33,506 nt of DNA from NCBI RefSeq assembly GCF_000717185.1, contig NZ_JNYE01000106.1, positions 1-33,506 of the forward strand, read 5' to 3'. The translations under genes and the position numbers were made by a program. The stretch comes from Kitasatospora phosalacinea. GTDB taxonomy: Bacteria; Actinomycetota; Actinomycetes; Streptomycetales; Streptomycetaceae. Positions 1 through 6,750 of the stretch are shown in pieces. The notes beneath the pieces are model-generated. The model was given only the letters and a program-made list of their open reading frames with translations, was not told the origin of the DNA and did not search any database. Position 1 is the first letter of the stretch; each line of letters opens with the position of its first letter.

Positions 1-2167
1 GGACGGGGCGGGGATCGGTGAGGGCGGGGGCGGGGGCGGTGCGGGGGGTGAGGTGGAGGCGGGCGCCGAGGCGGAGGGCTTCGGTGAGCATCCGGAGGGC
101 GGTGGAGGGGCGGACGGTGCTGCCGGTGCGGGGGCGGACGGCGACCGGGACCTCGGCGATCCGGCGGTGGCCGTGGCGGTGCAGCAGGGCGAGCAGTTCC
201 AGGTCGAAGACGAAGCCGTCCTCGCGGCACAGCGGCAGCACCCCGGCCAGGGCCTCGCGGCGGAACACCTTCAGCCCGGTCTGGGTGTCGCGCACCGGCA
301 GCCGGAACAGCACCCGGGCCAGCAGCCGGAACGCCCCCGAGCACAGCCGCCGGACGCGCCCGTGCTGGAGGTGCTTGACCCCGACGGCGGCGTCCGCGCC
401 CGCGCGGCGGGCGGTGTCGAGCAGGCCGGGCAGCAGTTCGGCGGGCAGGTCGCCGTCGGCGTCGATGAACGCGATCCAGCGCCCCCGGCACTGCCGGAAC
501 CCGGTGCGCAGCGCGGCGCCCTTGCCCCGGTTGGCGGCGTGCCCGAGCAGTCGCAGGCGGCGGTGGCCGAGCCGGGCGACCCGGCGGCGGCTGCCGTCGG
601 TGCACCCGTCGTCGACCGCGAGCACCTCGTAGCTGGCGCCGTGCCGGTCCAGCACCCGCAGCAGCCCGGTCAGGTGCCGGGCCACGGCCGGGCCCGGGTT
701 GTAGTACGGGACGACCACGCTGATCTCCACCCGGGCGGCCCGGTCGAGCTCGTGCTCGACCCGGGCGGCGGGCAGCGCCCCGCGGCTCTCCGGACCCGGA
801 CCCGGACCAGGACCCGGACCAGGACCCGGTCCCGTCCGCAGGTCGCTGCCGGGCAGGGCGCAGGCCACGGCCGTCAGGACGGCCAGTGCGTGCGCGGCGG
901 CGATGCCCTGCGCGGTGGCCGGGAAGAGCGCCACCAGCGGCGGGAACGCGGCCGCCCCCGCCCAACCGCCGAGCGGGGCGCCGCCGTGCGCGGCCCGGTA
1001 GTGCAGCAGCACGGTCAGCACCAGCAGCGCGGTCGCGTCGATGCCCAGCAGCAGGCCCAGCCCCGGGCCGACGGCGAAACCCGGGCCGAACACCAGCGGC
1101 AGCACCGTGCTGCCGCCCGCCGCCAGCACCAGTGCCACGCCCGCCCCCGCCAGCACGGCGGCGCCCAGCGCGCCGGTCAGCGCCCGGGCCGCGGTGCGGC
1201 GGTCCGCCGAGGCCAGCCGACCGAGCAGCAGCAGCACGATCAGGTTGGCGCACGCCAGCGAGGCCTTGGCCAGCTGTGCGCCCGCGCCGTACCCGCCCGC
1301 CGACTCGGCGCTCAGCCAGTGCCGGGCGCACAGCAGGTCGGCCCCCGTCAGCACCCACAGCCCGGCGAACCCGGTCACCGCCCGCACCAGCACCCGGGGC
1401 CGCACCCGCAGCACCGGGGCGCCCGCCGACCGGGCGGGCAGCCGCCGGGCCAGCAGCAGCGCGGTCACGCACTCGCCGAACAGCGTCGCCGCCAGCACGG
1501 CCGTCACCCCCGCGCCGCAGCGCAGCGCGACCAGCGACGCCCCGACCCGCACCGACGCCCCGCCCAGCAGCGGCCAGGACGCGGCCAGCGGCCCCCGGCT
1601 CCCGAGCGCGTGCGCCCACAGCACCGCGACCGCCGTGCTCGGCACCAGCACCGCCAGCGTCAGCAGCACCGGCAGCGGCCCGGAAAGCCGCAGCAGGTGC
1701 GCCAGCGGAACGGCGGCGGGCGCGGTCACCAGGACGGCCAGCGCGGCGTACCGCAGGGCCCGGCGCAGCAGCGGACGGGGGTCGGGAGGAGTCGGCGCGA
1801 GGTCAAGTGCCCGAGTGGAAAACCGAGTTGACGGGACGTCTGCAAAACCGGCAGTGGCGTCTTCGGCCGTGGCGCGCAGGACGGCGGCGGCGACGACGGT
1901 CTGGACGGCGGCCAGGGCGACGCCGACCGCGGCGAGCAGGCCGAGGAGGGCCGCCAGCGCGCCGTAGCGGTCGGGGCCGAGCAGGTGCCCGGCGGCGGTG
2001 TGCAGGCCGAGGTCGGCCAGGCCGCGCAGCGCGAGCAGGACGCCGGCCAGGGCGGCGGCCGGGCCGACGGGCAGACCGGGGCCGGTGGCCCGGGGCTCCG
2101 CAGCGGAGTCCCGGGCCACCGGCCCGTCGGCGGTCACCGCGTGGGCGGATGCCGGAGGTTGGGTCAT
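1..2167 (-). CDS. Flippase-like membrane domain fused to family 2 glycosyltransferase (partial, 3' end outside window)
   Basis: The minus frame stays open from an ATG at 2167 to the left edge (722 codons, no stop). Residues about 35-440 are a series of hydrophobic segments resembling polysaccharide-export (Wzx/PST-type) flippases. Residues about 443-460 form a Gly-Pro repeat linker. From about residue 478 a GT2 (GT-A fold) domain follows: a VVVPYYN start, VDDGCTDGS near 516 and the metal-binding DADGD near 567, then an RDTQTGLKVFRR stretch typical of polyprenyl-phosphate glycosyltransferases. By family, the GT would move a sugar from a nucleotide donor to a lipid or glycan at the membrane and the other half would move lipid-linked glycan across it; the pairing in one chain is inferred to couple the two steps. 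It starts 10 bp after the sortase-substrate gene stops, so the two are probably cotranscribed. The start lacks a strong ribosome binding site. The C-terminus is unseen. Confidence 0.82.
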   Translation of the reverse strand, partial: MTQPPASAHAVTADGPVARDSAAEPRATGPGLPVGPAAALAGVLLALRGLADLGLHTAAGHLLGPDRYGALAALLGLLAAVGVALAAVQTVVAAAVLRATAEDATAGFADVPSTRFSTRALDLAPTPPDPRPLLRRALRYAALAVLVTAPAAVPLAHLLRLSGPLPVLLTLAVLVPSTAVAVLWAHALGSRGPLAASWPLLGGASVRVGASLVALRCGAGVTAVLAATLFGECVTALLLARRLPARSAGAPVLRVRPRVLVRAVTGFAGLWVLTGADLLCARHWLSAESAGGYGAGAQLAKASLACANLIVLLLLGRLASADRRTAARALTGALGAAVLAGAGVALVLAAGGSTVLPLVFGPGFAVGPGLGLLLGIDATALLVLTVLLHYRAAHGGAPLGGWAGAAAFPPLVALFPATAQGIAAAHALAVLTAVACALPGSDLRTGPGPGPGPGPGPGPESRGALPAARVEHELDRAARVEISVVVPYYNPGPAVARHLTGLLRVLDRHGASYEVLAVDDGCTDGSRRRVARLGHRRLRLLGHAANRGKGAALRTGFRQCRGRWIAFIDADGDLPAELLPGLLDTARRAGADAAVGVKHLQHGRVRRLCSGAFRLLARVLFRLPVRDTQTGLKVFRREALAGVLPLCREDGFVFDLELLALLHRHGHRRIAEVPVAVRPRTGSTVRPSTALRMLTEALRLGARLHLTPRTAPAPALTDPRPV

Positions 2168-2177
2168 CGCCGCCCGT

Positions 2178-2786
2178 TCAGCCGCGCGACCTGCGGTACA
2201 TCCGCCGGCCGGTCAGTGCCGCACCGGCGACCAGCGCCAGCCCGGCCGCCGCGACGCCCGCGGCCTCGCCGCCGCTCCAGCCGACCGAGGCGGTGGCGGC
2301 GCCACCGGTGTCGGCCAGGTGGCGGCCGCCCTTGCCGTCGTGCCCCTTGCCGCCGTGGCCCTCGCCGCTGACCTCCACGGTCAGGCTGTCGACCCGGGTG
2401 CCGCCGCGGGCGTCCGGACCGGTGGCCCGCACCGTGTAGGTGCCGGGGGACGTCCCGGCCGGGACGGTGAACGTCGCGGTGAAGGTGCCGGAGCCGTCGG
2501 CGGTGGCCTTGCCGAGCGGGGCGCCGCCCGGTTCCACGGTCAGCACGACCGTGGCGCCGGGCTGGTAGCCGCCGCCGGAGACGGTGACGCTGCTGCCCGG
2601 GACGAGGCCGGTGGTCCGGCCGGAGGCGCTCAGGGTGCCGGTTTCGACCGGGTAGCTGCCGACGGCGGGTGCCAGGGCGTCGAAGGCCGGCGCGGCCGCT
2701 GCGGCGGGTGCGGCCAGCGCGGCGCCGGAGACGAACAGCAGGGCGGCCGCGCCGCAGCGCAGCACGCCCCTGGGGGGACTGGTCAT
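2178..2786 (-). CDS. Secreted Ig-like protein with LADTG cell-wall sorting signal
   Basis: This gene encodes 202 residues from an ATG at 2786, preceded by an AGGAGC ribosome binding site 4-5 nt upstream. It has a signal peptide (residues 1 to about 32, hydrophobic, ending in an Ala-rich stretch). One beta-sandwich Ig/IPT-like domain follows (about 40-135), with SVTVSGGGYQPGATVVLTV and a GTFTATFTVPAG core. A Gly/Lys/His-rich spacer leads to LADTG at about 157-161, then a hydrophobic helix and the basic tail RRMYRRSRG. LPXTG-like motifs of the LAXTG form are the substrates of class E sortases in high-GC actinobacteria, so the protein is expected to be covalently linked to peptidoglycan. No sortase gene is in the window. 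Its ligand or partner is unknown. It is followed at once by the flippase-GT2 gene, which suggests a role at the glycan-decorated surface. Confidence 0.82.
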   Translation of the reverse strand: MTSPPRGVLRCGAAALLFVSGAALAAPAAAAAPAFDALAPAVGSYPVETGTLSASGRTTGLVPGSSVTVSGGGYQPGATVVLTVEPGGAPLGKATADGSGTFTATFTVPAGTSPGTYTVRATGPDARGGTRVDSLTVEVSGEGHGGKGHDGKGGRHLADTGGAATASVGWSGGEAAGVAAAGLALVAGAALTGRRMYRRSRG

Positions 2787-2849
2787 GGAAGCTCCTGACG
2801 GGAAGGGGGTCGGACCCGGGTGCGTTCGCCCGGGCTGCCCGCACAGCCA

Positions 2850-2883
2850 TTGACCGTCAACGGTTCGCTGACGCTCCGTCAGC
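2850..2883. promoter_or_regulatory. Clustered inverted repeats in divergent promoter region
   Basis: The 253-bp space between the sortase-substrate gene (minus) and the FkbM gene (plus) holds two close palindromes: TTGACCGTCAA at 2850-2860 and GCTGACG-CTC-CGTCAGC at 2867-2883. Both share a GAC/GTC core. They could be operators for one regulator acting on both genes. I could not assign a regulator or a convincing -10/-35 pair. Confidence 0.35.
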
Positions 2884-3039
2884 ACGCGATTCACCCGGAG
2901 GGCCCGGCGGCCGCTGCGCTGCCCGGGTGGTCCGCACGGTCCGTCCGGGGTGGCCGTCCGCCCGGACGGGCCCGATCGGCGATACCTGGTCGCCACGACG
3001 GCAGGACGCCGGCAGCGGCGCCGAGGAGAGGGCGGAGCG

Positions 3040-4008
3040 ATGGCAGGAGAGTTGCGCAGGTGGGCGGCGGACGCCGTGGTGCGGGCGGGCCGGCGGTGCT
3101 TCAAGGGCACCGCGGTGGGCCGGCTGCCACTGACCGGGACGGTGGTGCGCTGGTGCGTGCAGGCGGGCCACGGCGACGGCGAGGTGCTGGCCGCCTTCCG
3201 CGGCACCGAGCTGGCGGTGCCCACGGCCAGCGCCTCGATCGCGGCGGGCCTGCTCGGCGGCTTCTACGAGGAACGCGAACTCGACGCGTTCGAGCAACTG
3301 TGCGCCCGCAGCCGCACCGTCGTCGACGTCGGCGCGAACCTCGGCGCGTACGCCTGCCTGGCCGCCCGGGCGATGCCCGCCGACGGCCTGCTGGTCTGCT
3401 ACGAACCCGCCCCCGACAACCTGGCCCGGCTGGAGGCCAACCTGCGCCGCAACCCCGGGCGCCCCGGCCTCACCGTCCGGGTGGAACCCCACGCGGTCGG
3501 CCCGTGCGAGGGCCGCACCACCCTGCAACTGGCCGCGGACATCGGCCTGCACCGGGTCGGCACCGGCGGGGGAGCGGGGACGGAGGTGCGCCAGGTCGCG
3601 CTGGACGCCCGGCTGCCCGCGCTGTTCGCCGAGCACGGCGGGCCGCGCCCGGTCGACGTGCTGAAGATCGACGTCGAGGGCTACGACGTGCACGCCCTGC
3701 GCGGCGCGCAGCGCCTGCTGGTCCGCGACCGGCCGGTGCTGTTCGCCGAGTTCTGCCCGCCGCAGCTGGCCCGGTGCGGGGCCGGCGCCGAGGAGTTCGC
3801 CCACCTGCTGGCCGAGGCGTACGAGGAGGTGCACGTGGTGGACACCGCCCGGCGCACCGTCACCGCCTGCGCCCCGTCCGCGCTGCTCGCTCCCGCGTAC
3901 CGCTCCCGGCTGGTCAACGTGGTCGCCGCGGGCCGGGACGAGGACCGCGAACTGCTCGCCCGCTGGGCCGGGCCGAAGGCCCGTGGGCGGGGGCAGCTGG
4001 TGCGCTGA
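3040..4008 (+). CDS. FkbM family SAM-dependent methyltransferase
   Basis: This gene encodes 322 residues; the ATG at 3040 follows a GGCGGAG ribosome binding site and is preferred over in-frame upstream starts. The SAM-binding motif I is VVDVGANLGAYAC (about 93-105), an acidic YEPAPDN follows (motif II), and the family hallmark KIDVEGYD lies at about 209-216, ahead of LRGAQRLL. FkbM-type enzymes O-methylate sugars, polyketides or other small molecules. Because it diverges from a glycosyltransferase/flippase gene, methylation of a surface sugar is a reasonable inference, but the substrate cannot be read from sequence. The length is ordinary for the family and I see no missing motif. It ends just before a bidirectional hairpin that separates it from the convergent universal stress gene. 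Confidence 0.85.
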   Translation: MAGELRRWAADAVVRAGRRCFKGTAVGRLPLTGTVVRWCVQAGHGDGEVLAAFRGTELAVPTASASIAAGLLGGFYEERELDAFEQLCARSRTVVDVGANLGAYACLAARAMPADGLLVCYEPAPDNLARLEANLRRNPGRPGLTVRVEPHAVGPCEGRTTLQLAADIGLHRVGTGGGAGTEVRQVALDARLPALFAEHGGPRPVDVLKIDVEGYDVHALRGAQRLLVRDRPVLFAEFCPPQLARCGAGAEEFAHLLAEAYEEVHVVDTARRTVTACAPSALLAPAYRSRLVNVVAAGRDEDRELLARWAGPKARGRGQLVR

Positions 4009-4028
4009 GCCCGGCGGTCGGGCATGGG

Positions 4029-4070
4029 TCCGCCCTCCCGGGGCTGCGGTGGCTCTTCCGGGAGGGCGGA
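4029..4070. terminator. Bidirectional terminator hairpin
   Basis: A perfect 13-bp inverted repeat (4029-4041 with 4058-4070, 16-nt loop) lies between the convergent FkbM and universal stress genes. There is no clear T-tract, as is usual for actinomycete terminators. Placement between two converging stops supports the call. Confidence 0.72.
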
Positions 4071-4100
4071 GCAGGAAGGGGAGGGCGGAGCGGGAAGGGG
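4063..4100. repeat. 19-bp tandem direct repeat
   Basis: Two adjacent 19-bp copies (4063-4081, 4082-4100) differ at one base. The first overlaps the right arm of the terminator hairpin. It lies in the intergenic space just before the universal stress stop. No function is evident. Confidence 0.7.
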
Positions 4101-4112
4101 CGGGCGGGGCGG

Positions 4113-5093
4113 TCAGTCGTGCGGGACGAGCACCACCGGGGCGGTGCTGTGCTGGACGGCGGCGTGGACGACCGTGCCGAGGCGGGAGCCGAACAGGTGC
4201 GGGTGGCGGCCCAGCACCAGCAGGTCCGCGTGCTCGGCCGCGGAGACCAGCGCGCCCGTGGCGCCGCCGAGGCGCGCCTCCACCTGCAGTTCGACGTCCG
4301 GATGGGCGGCCCGGACGGGGGCCAGGAGCTGGTCCAGGTCGGCTTCGAGCCGCTCGCCGTGGTGGTCGGCGTCCGGGTCCGGCGGCAGCCAGCCGGGCGC
4401 GGCCGCCAGCAGCGGCACCATCTCCCAGCCGTGCACCGCCCGCACCCGGCCGCCCGACCGGGCCGCCTCGGCGAGCGCGAACTCGACGGCGGGAAGCGAG
4501 GATTCGCCCGCCAGCCCGACCACGATCTCCGGCCGTTCCGGCGCGCTGCCGGGCGGGACAGCGGGTGCGGCGGCGGGTGCGGCGGCGGGGACGGTGACGG
4601 GCGGGGCGCCCGCGGTGGCGGCTGCCACCGCGAGTTCGCCGTCCGGGGCGGCGGCGAGCGCGGCGTCCCGGTCGGCGGGGTGCTCCCGGACGAGGGCGAC
4701 CGGGCAGGCGGCGCGGGCGGCGACGGAGAGGGCCACCGAGTTGCCCAGCAGGTCGGCGACGGCGCCCGGGGCCCGGGAGCCGAGGACGGCCAGGTCGTAG
4801 GCGGCGGCCGCCGCGACCAGCAGGTCGGCCGGGTCGCCCGCGGCCGCCTGGGTGGTCACCGTCAGGTCGGGGTGGGCGGCGAGGACGTCCGCGGCGAGCG
4901 CCTCCAGGTCCTCGTGCTCGGCCTGCTGGGCCGGATCGGCGCCCGGCCCCTCCGGGTCCGCGGTGCCCAGCCAGGGCCAGACCCGGAGCAGGGTGAGCTC
5001 CGCGCCGCGTCGTTCGGCCTCCGCGGCCGCCCAGCGCGCGGCGGCCCGGGCCTGTGGGGAGCCGTCGTAGCCGCTCACGATCTTCTGCGTCAT
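4113..5093 (-). CDS. Tandem-domain universal stress protein (UspA family)
   Basis: This gene encodes 326 residues from the ATG at 5093 (MTQKIVSGYDGSPQ). Two Usp domains sit in tandem: domain 1 about 1-150, with the ATP-loop-like GSRAPGAVADLLGNSV; domain 2 about 190-326, with LVLGRHPHLFGSRLGTVVHAA. An Ala/Pro/Val-rich linker of about 30 residues separates them. The family is cytoplasmic, nucleotide-binding and induced under growth arrest or hypoxia in actinobacteria; a specific role cannot be assigned. The second domain has a weaker nucleotide-binding loop, so it may be regulatory. The start is uncertain: an AAGGGG sequence lies ahead of several in-frame GTG codons in a 9-bp tandem repeat (5095-5139), so initiation 12-15 codons upstream is possible and would give a TDVTDV-type leader. 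Confidence 0.88.
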   Translation of the reverse strand: MTQKIVSGYDGSPQARAAARWAAAEAERRGAELTLLRVWPWLGTADPEGPGADPAQQAEHEDLEALAADVLAAHPDLTVTTQAAAGDPADLLVAAAAAYDLAVLGSRAPGAVADLLGNSVALSVAARAACPVALVREHPADRDAALAAAPDGELAVAAATAGAPPVTVPAAAPAAAPAVPPGSAPERPEIVVGLAGESSLPAVEFALAEAARSGGRVRAVHGWEMVPLLAAAPGWLPPDPDADHHGERLEADLDQLLAPVRAAHPDVELQVEARLGGATGALVSAAEHADLLVLGRHPHLFGSRLGTVVHAAVQHSTAPVVLVPHD

Positions 5094-5094
5094 G

Positions 5095-5139
5095 GTCACG
5101 TCGGTTGCGTCGGTCACGTCGGTCACGTCGGTCACGTCC
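5095..5139. repeat. Five 9-bp tandem repeats at the universal stress gene start
   Basis: The unit is GTCACGTCG: copies at 5095, 5104 (degenerate), 5113, 5122 and 5131. On the minus strand each intact copy carries a GTG in frame with the universal stress protein, giving several possible starts. Confidence 0.75.
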
Positions 5140-5285
5140 CCTTCTCGCACCGGACGGCGCCCTGCCGCCCGTCGCGTCGACCGGCTACCCCGGGGAGCGG
5201 CGGGCATGCCGGGCACGGTGCGGCCGGGTGCGGCCGGGTGCGGCAGGGCGTGGTCGGGCGCACCGGTGTCCATGTCAGGAAGCCG

Positions 5286-5305
5286 GTTTCACAACGTTGG
5301 AAATC
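5286..5305. promoter_or_regulatory. Distal LacI-type operator (O1)
   Basis: A CAACGTTG palindrome (5292-5299) has outer TT/AA symmetry and a central CG, the usual layout of LacI/GalR-family sites. The sequence ACAACGTTGGAAA is matched at 5501-5513 (12 of 13 bases), exactly 210 bp downstream, which is 20 turns of 10.5 bp and suits repression looping. LacI-family genes lie at 10341 and 12478. Confidence 0.6.
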
Positions 5306-5464
5306 TGGCCGTGCAGGCATCACAGCAGGGCACCCCCGTGTTGTCCAGACCTCCCGCCGGGATCGGGGCGTGGCCCTCGGAGTGGCCGCATATCAGCGCA
5401 GGTGTAAGCGAGTTGACGTTAATTCAGGGCGGGGAGGAAGTGCGGGGAGTCGGTGCGCAAGTGC

Positions 5465-5494
5465 TTGACACTGTCTCGACAGATGGCCCATTGT
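5465..5494 (+). promoter_or_regulatory. Promoter of the sugar ABC transport operon
   Basis: There is a perfect -35 TTGACA at 5465-5470 and, after 18 bp, a weak -10 CATTGT at 5489-5494, which predicts transcription starting near 5501. A CTGTC-TC-GACAG dyad fills part of the spacer (5471-5482). The proximal operator at 5502 begins at the predicted start, so a bound repressor would block RNA polymerase. Confidence 0.58.
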
Positions 5495-5495
5495 C

Positions 5496-5515
5496 CCTCT
5501 GCAACGTTGGAAACC
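5496..5515. promoter_or_regulatory. Proximal LacI-type operator (O2)
   Basis: A second CAACGTTG palindrome (5502-5509) followed by GAAA lies just downstream of the predicted transport promoter. It matches the distal site at 5292 and is related to a site in front of the GH54 gene (13582). The placement is that of a classic repressor site. Confidence 0.62.
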
Positions 5516-5558
5516 GGCGGGCAGCCGGTCCCTCGCAGTCAAGGATGTGATCGGGCGT

Positions 5559-6668
5559 ATGAATCCCACCCCGCGCGCCAAGTCCGTCGTCGCCGCGCTG
5601 CTCCTGGCCGGGCTGTGCGCCTCGGCGGCCGCCTGCACCAACCAGGGCGACGGCGGCTCGTCCAGGCGCACCGCGGCCGCCCCCGACAACAGCGCGGCCG
5701 CCCAGCAGGTGGTCTCGCCCGCGGCGCCGCCCGCCAGGCCGGGCTGCACCGCGGACGCCTACGGGGCGCCGAAGCTGGACCTGGCCGGCGGCAAGGCGGT
5801 GGTCGGGTTCTCGCAGTCGGAGTCGACCGGCAACCCGTTCCGGGCCGCGGAGACCGCCAGCATCGAGGCGGAGGCCCAGCGGCTGGGCGTGAAACTGATC
5901 GAGCGCAACGCGAACGCCGACGTCAACGCCCAGAACGCCCAGATCCAGGACATGATCGCGCAGGGCGCCCAGGTGCTGATCGTGGCCCCGGAGAACTCCG
6001 ACGGCCTCGGTCCGGCGCTGGCCGCGGCGAAGGCGAAGAAGATCCCGGTGCTGACCATCGACCGCAGCGTCGGCGGCACCGCCTGCAGCGACTTCGTCGC
6101 GTTCATCGGCTCTGACTTCTACGGCCAGGCCGGGATCGCCGCCGACGACCTGGCGGGCGCCACCGGCGGGCGGGCGCACGTGGCGGTCCTGCAGGGCACC
6201 CCGGGCAACAACGTGTCGGCGGACCGGACGAAGGGCTTCACCGACCGGCTCGCCGCCAAGTACCCGGACATGCAGGTGGTGGCCTCGCAGACGGCGAACT
6301 TCGACCAGACCGAGGGCCAGAAGGTGATGGAGCAGCTGCTCCAGGCCCACCCCGACATCACCGCCGTGTACGCCGAGAACGACGGCATGGCGCTCGGCGC
6401 GATCCAGGCCATGCGCTCGGCCGGGAAGACGCCCGGCAAGGACATCAAGATCGTCTCCATCGACGGCATCGAGCAGGCCGTGCAGGGCGTGGTCGCCGGG
6501 CAGCTGGTCGCCGACATCGAGACCAACCCGCGGTTCGGCCCGCTCGCCTTCCAGTCGCTGAAGGACTTCTACGGGACGGCCGGGGTCCAGCCCAAGGTGA
6601 TCATCAAGGACGGCCACTTCACCGCGGACAACGCCCGGCAGGCCCTCGACCAGGGCCTGGTGTACTGA
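5559..6668 (+). CDS. ytfQ: Furanose/sugar ABC transporter substrate-binding lipoprotein (YtfQ-like)
   Basis: This gene encodes 369 residues from the ATG at 5559 (MNPTPRAKSVV); a GTG at 5547 is the alternative, with AAGGA at 5541 badly spaced for either. The signal peptide ends in SAAAC, a plausible lipobox, so a membrane-anchored lipoprotein is expected. The mature protein has the periplasmic-binding-protein fold of E. coli YtfQ. Matching blocks are VGFSQSES..NPFRAAET, LIVAPENSDGLGPAL, IPVLTIDRSVGG, VLQGTPGNNVSADRTKGF, VYAENDGMALGAIQAM and KIVSIDGIEQAVQGV. YtfQ binds galactofuranose, and related proteins bind arabinofuranose. It is first in the operon, ahead of the ATPase and two permeases. 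The gene is preceded by a TTGACA promoter with overlapping CAACGTTG operators and followed by a strong hairpin likely to favour its transcript. Specificity is inferred from similarity and from the neighbouring GH54 enzyme. Confidence 0.88.
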   Translation: MNPTPRAKSVVAALLLAGLCASAAACTNQGDGGSSRRTAAAPDNSAAAQQVVSPAAPPARPGCTADAYGAPKLDLAGGKAVVGFSQSESTGNPFRAAETASIEAEAQRLGVKLIERNANADVNAQNAQIQDMIAQGAQVLIVAPENSDGLGPALAAAKAKKIPVLTIDRSVGGTACSDFVAFIGSDFYGQAGIAADDLAGATGGRAHVAVLQGTPGNNVSADRTKGFTDRLAAKYPDMQVVASQTANFDQTEGQKVMEQLLQAHPDITAVYAENDGMALGAIQAMRSAGKTPGKDIKIVSIDGIEQAVQGVVAGQLVADIETNPRFGPLAFQSLKDFYGTAGVQPKVIIKDGHFTADNARQALDQGLVY

Positions 6669-6679
6669 CCGGCCCCGCC

Positions 6680-6709
6680 GCCGGGGGCCGCCCGCCCGCG
6701 GCCCCCGGC
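6680..6709 (+). terminator. Intercistronic stem-loop after the binding-protein gene
   Basis: A perfect 12-bp GC stem (6680-6691 with 6698-6709, 6-nt loop) lies in the 82 bp between the binding-protein and ATPase genes, with no T-tract. In binding-protein operons such hairpins stabilise the upstream message or partly terminate, so the receptor is made in excess. Read-through into the ATPase is expected. Confidence 0.7.
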
Positions 6710-6750
6710 CCCCACCCGTCCGAGCAGAGGAAGAGCAGGAGGAGGAACCC

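Larger units (their letters stand above)
5094..5558. other. 465-bp divergent intergenic region
   Basis: This region separates the universal stress gene from the sugar-transport operon. It holds a 9-bp tandem repeat next to the stress-gene start, a 10-bp GTGCGGCCGG-type tandem repeat in three copies (5219-5248), two CAACGTTG operators (5292-5299 and 5502-5509) and a TTGACA promoter (5465). A TTGACG at 5413-5418 has no convincing -10. No coding potential beyond shadow frames was seen. GC content drops relative to the flanking genes, which fits a regulatory region. Confidence 0.7.

Noticed and set aside
53..2439. Long plus-strand open frames (up to 592 codons) over 1-2440
   Set aside because: They are Gln/Arg/Pro-rich antisense shadows; the minus strand carries a coherent flippase-GT2 protein and a sortase substrate.
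5345..5395. DevR-like site (GGGGCGTGGCCC) for the universal stress gene
   Set aside because: Symmetry is imperfect and common in this composition, and no regulator gene is nearby.
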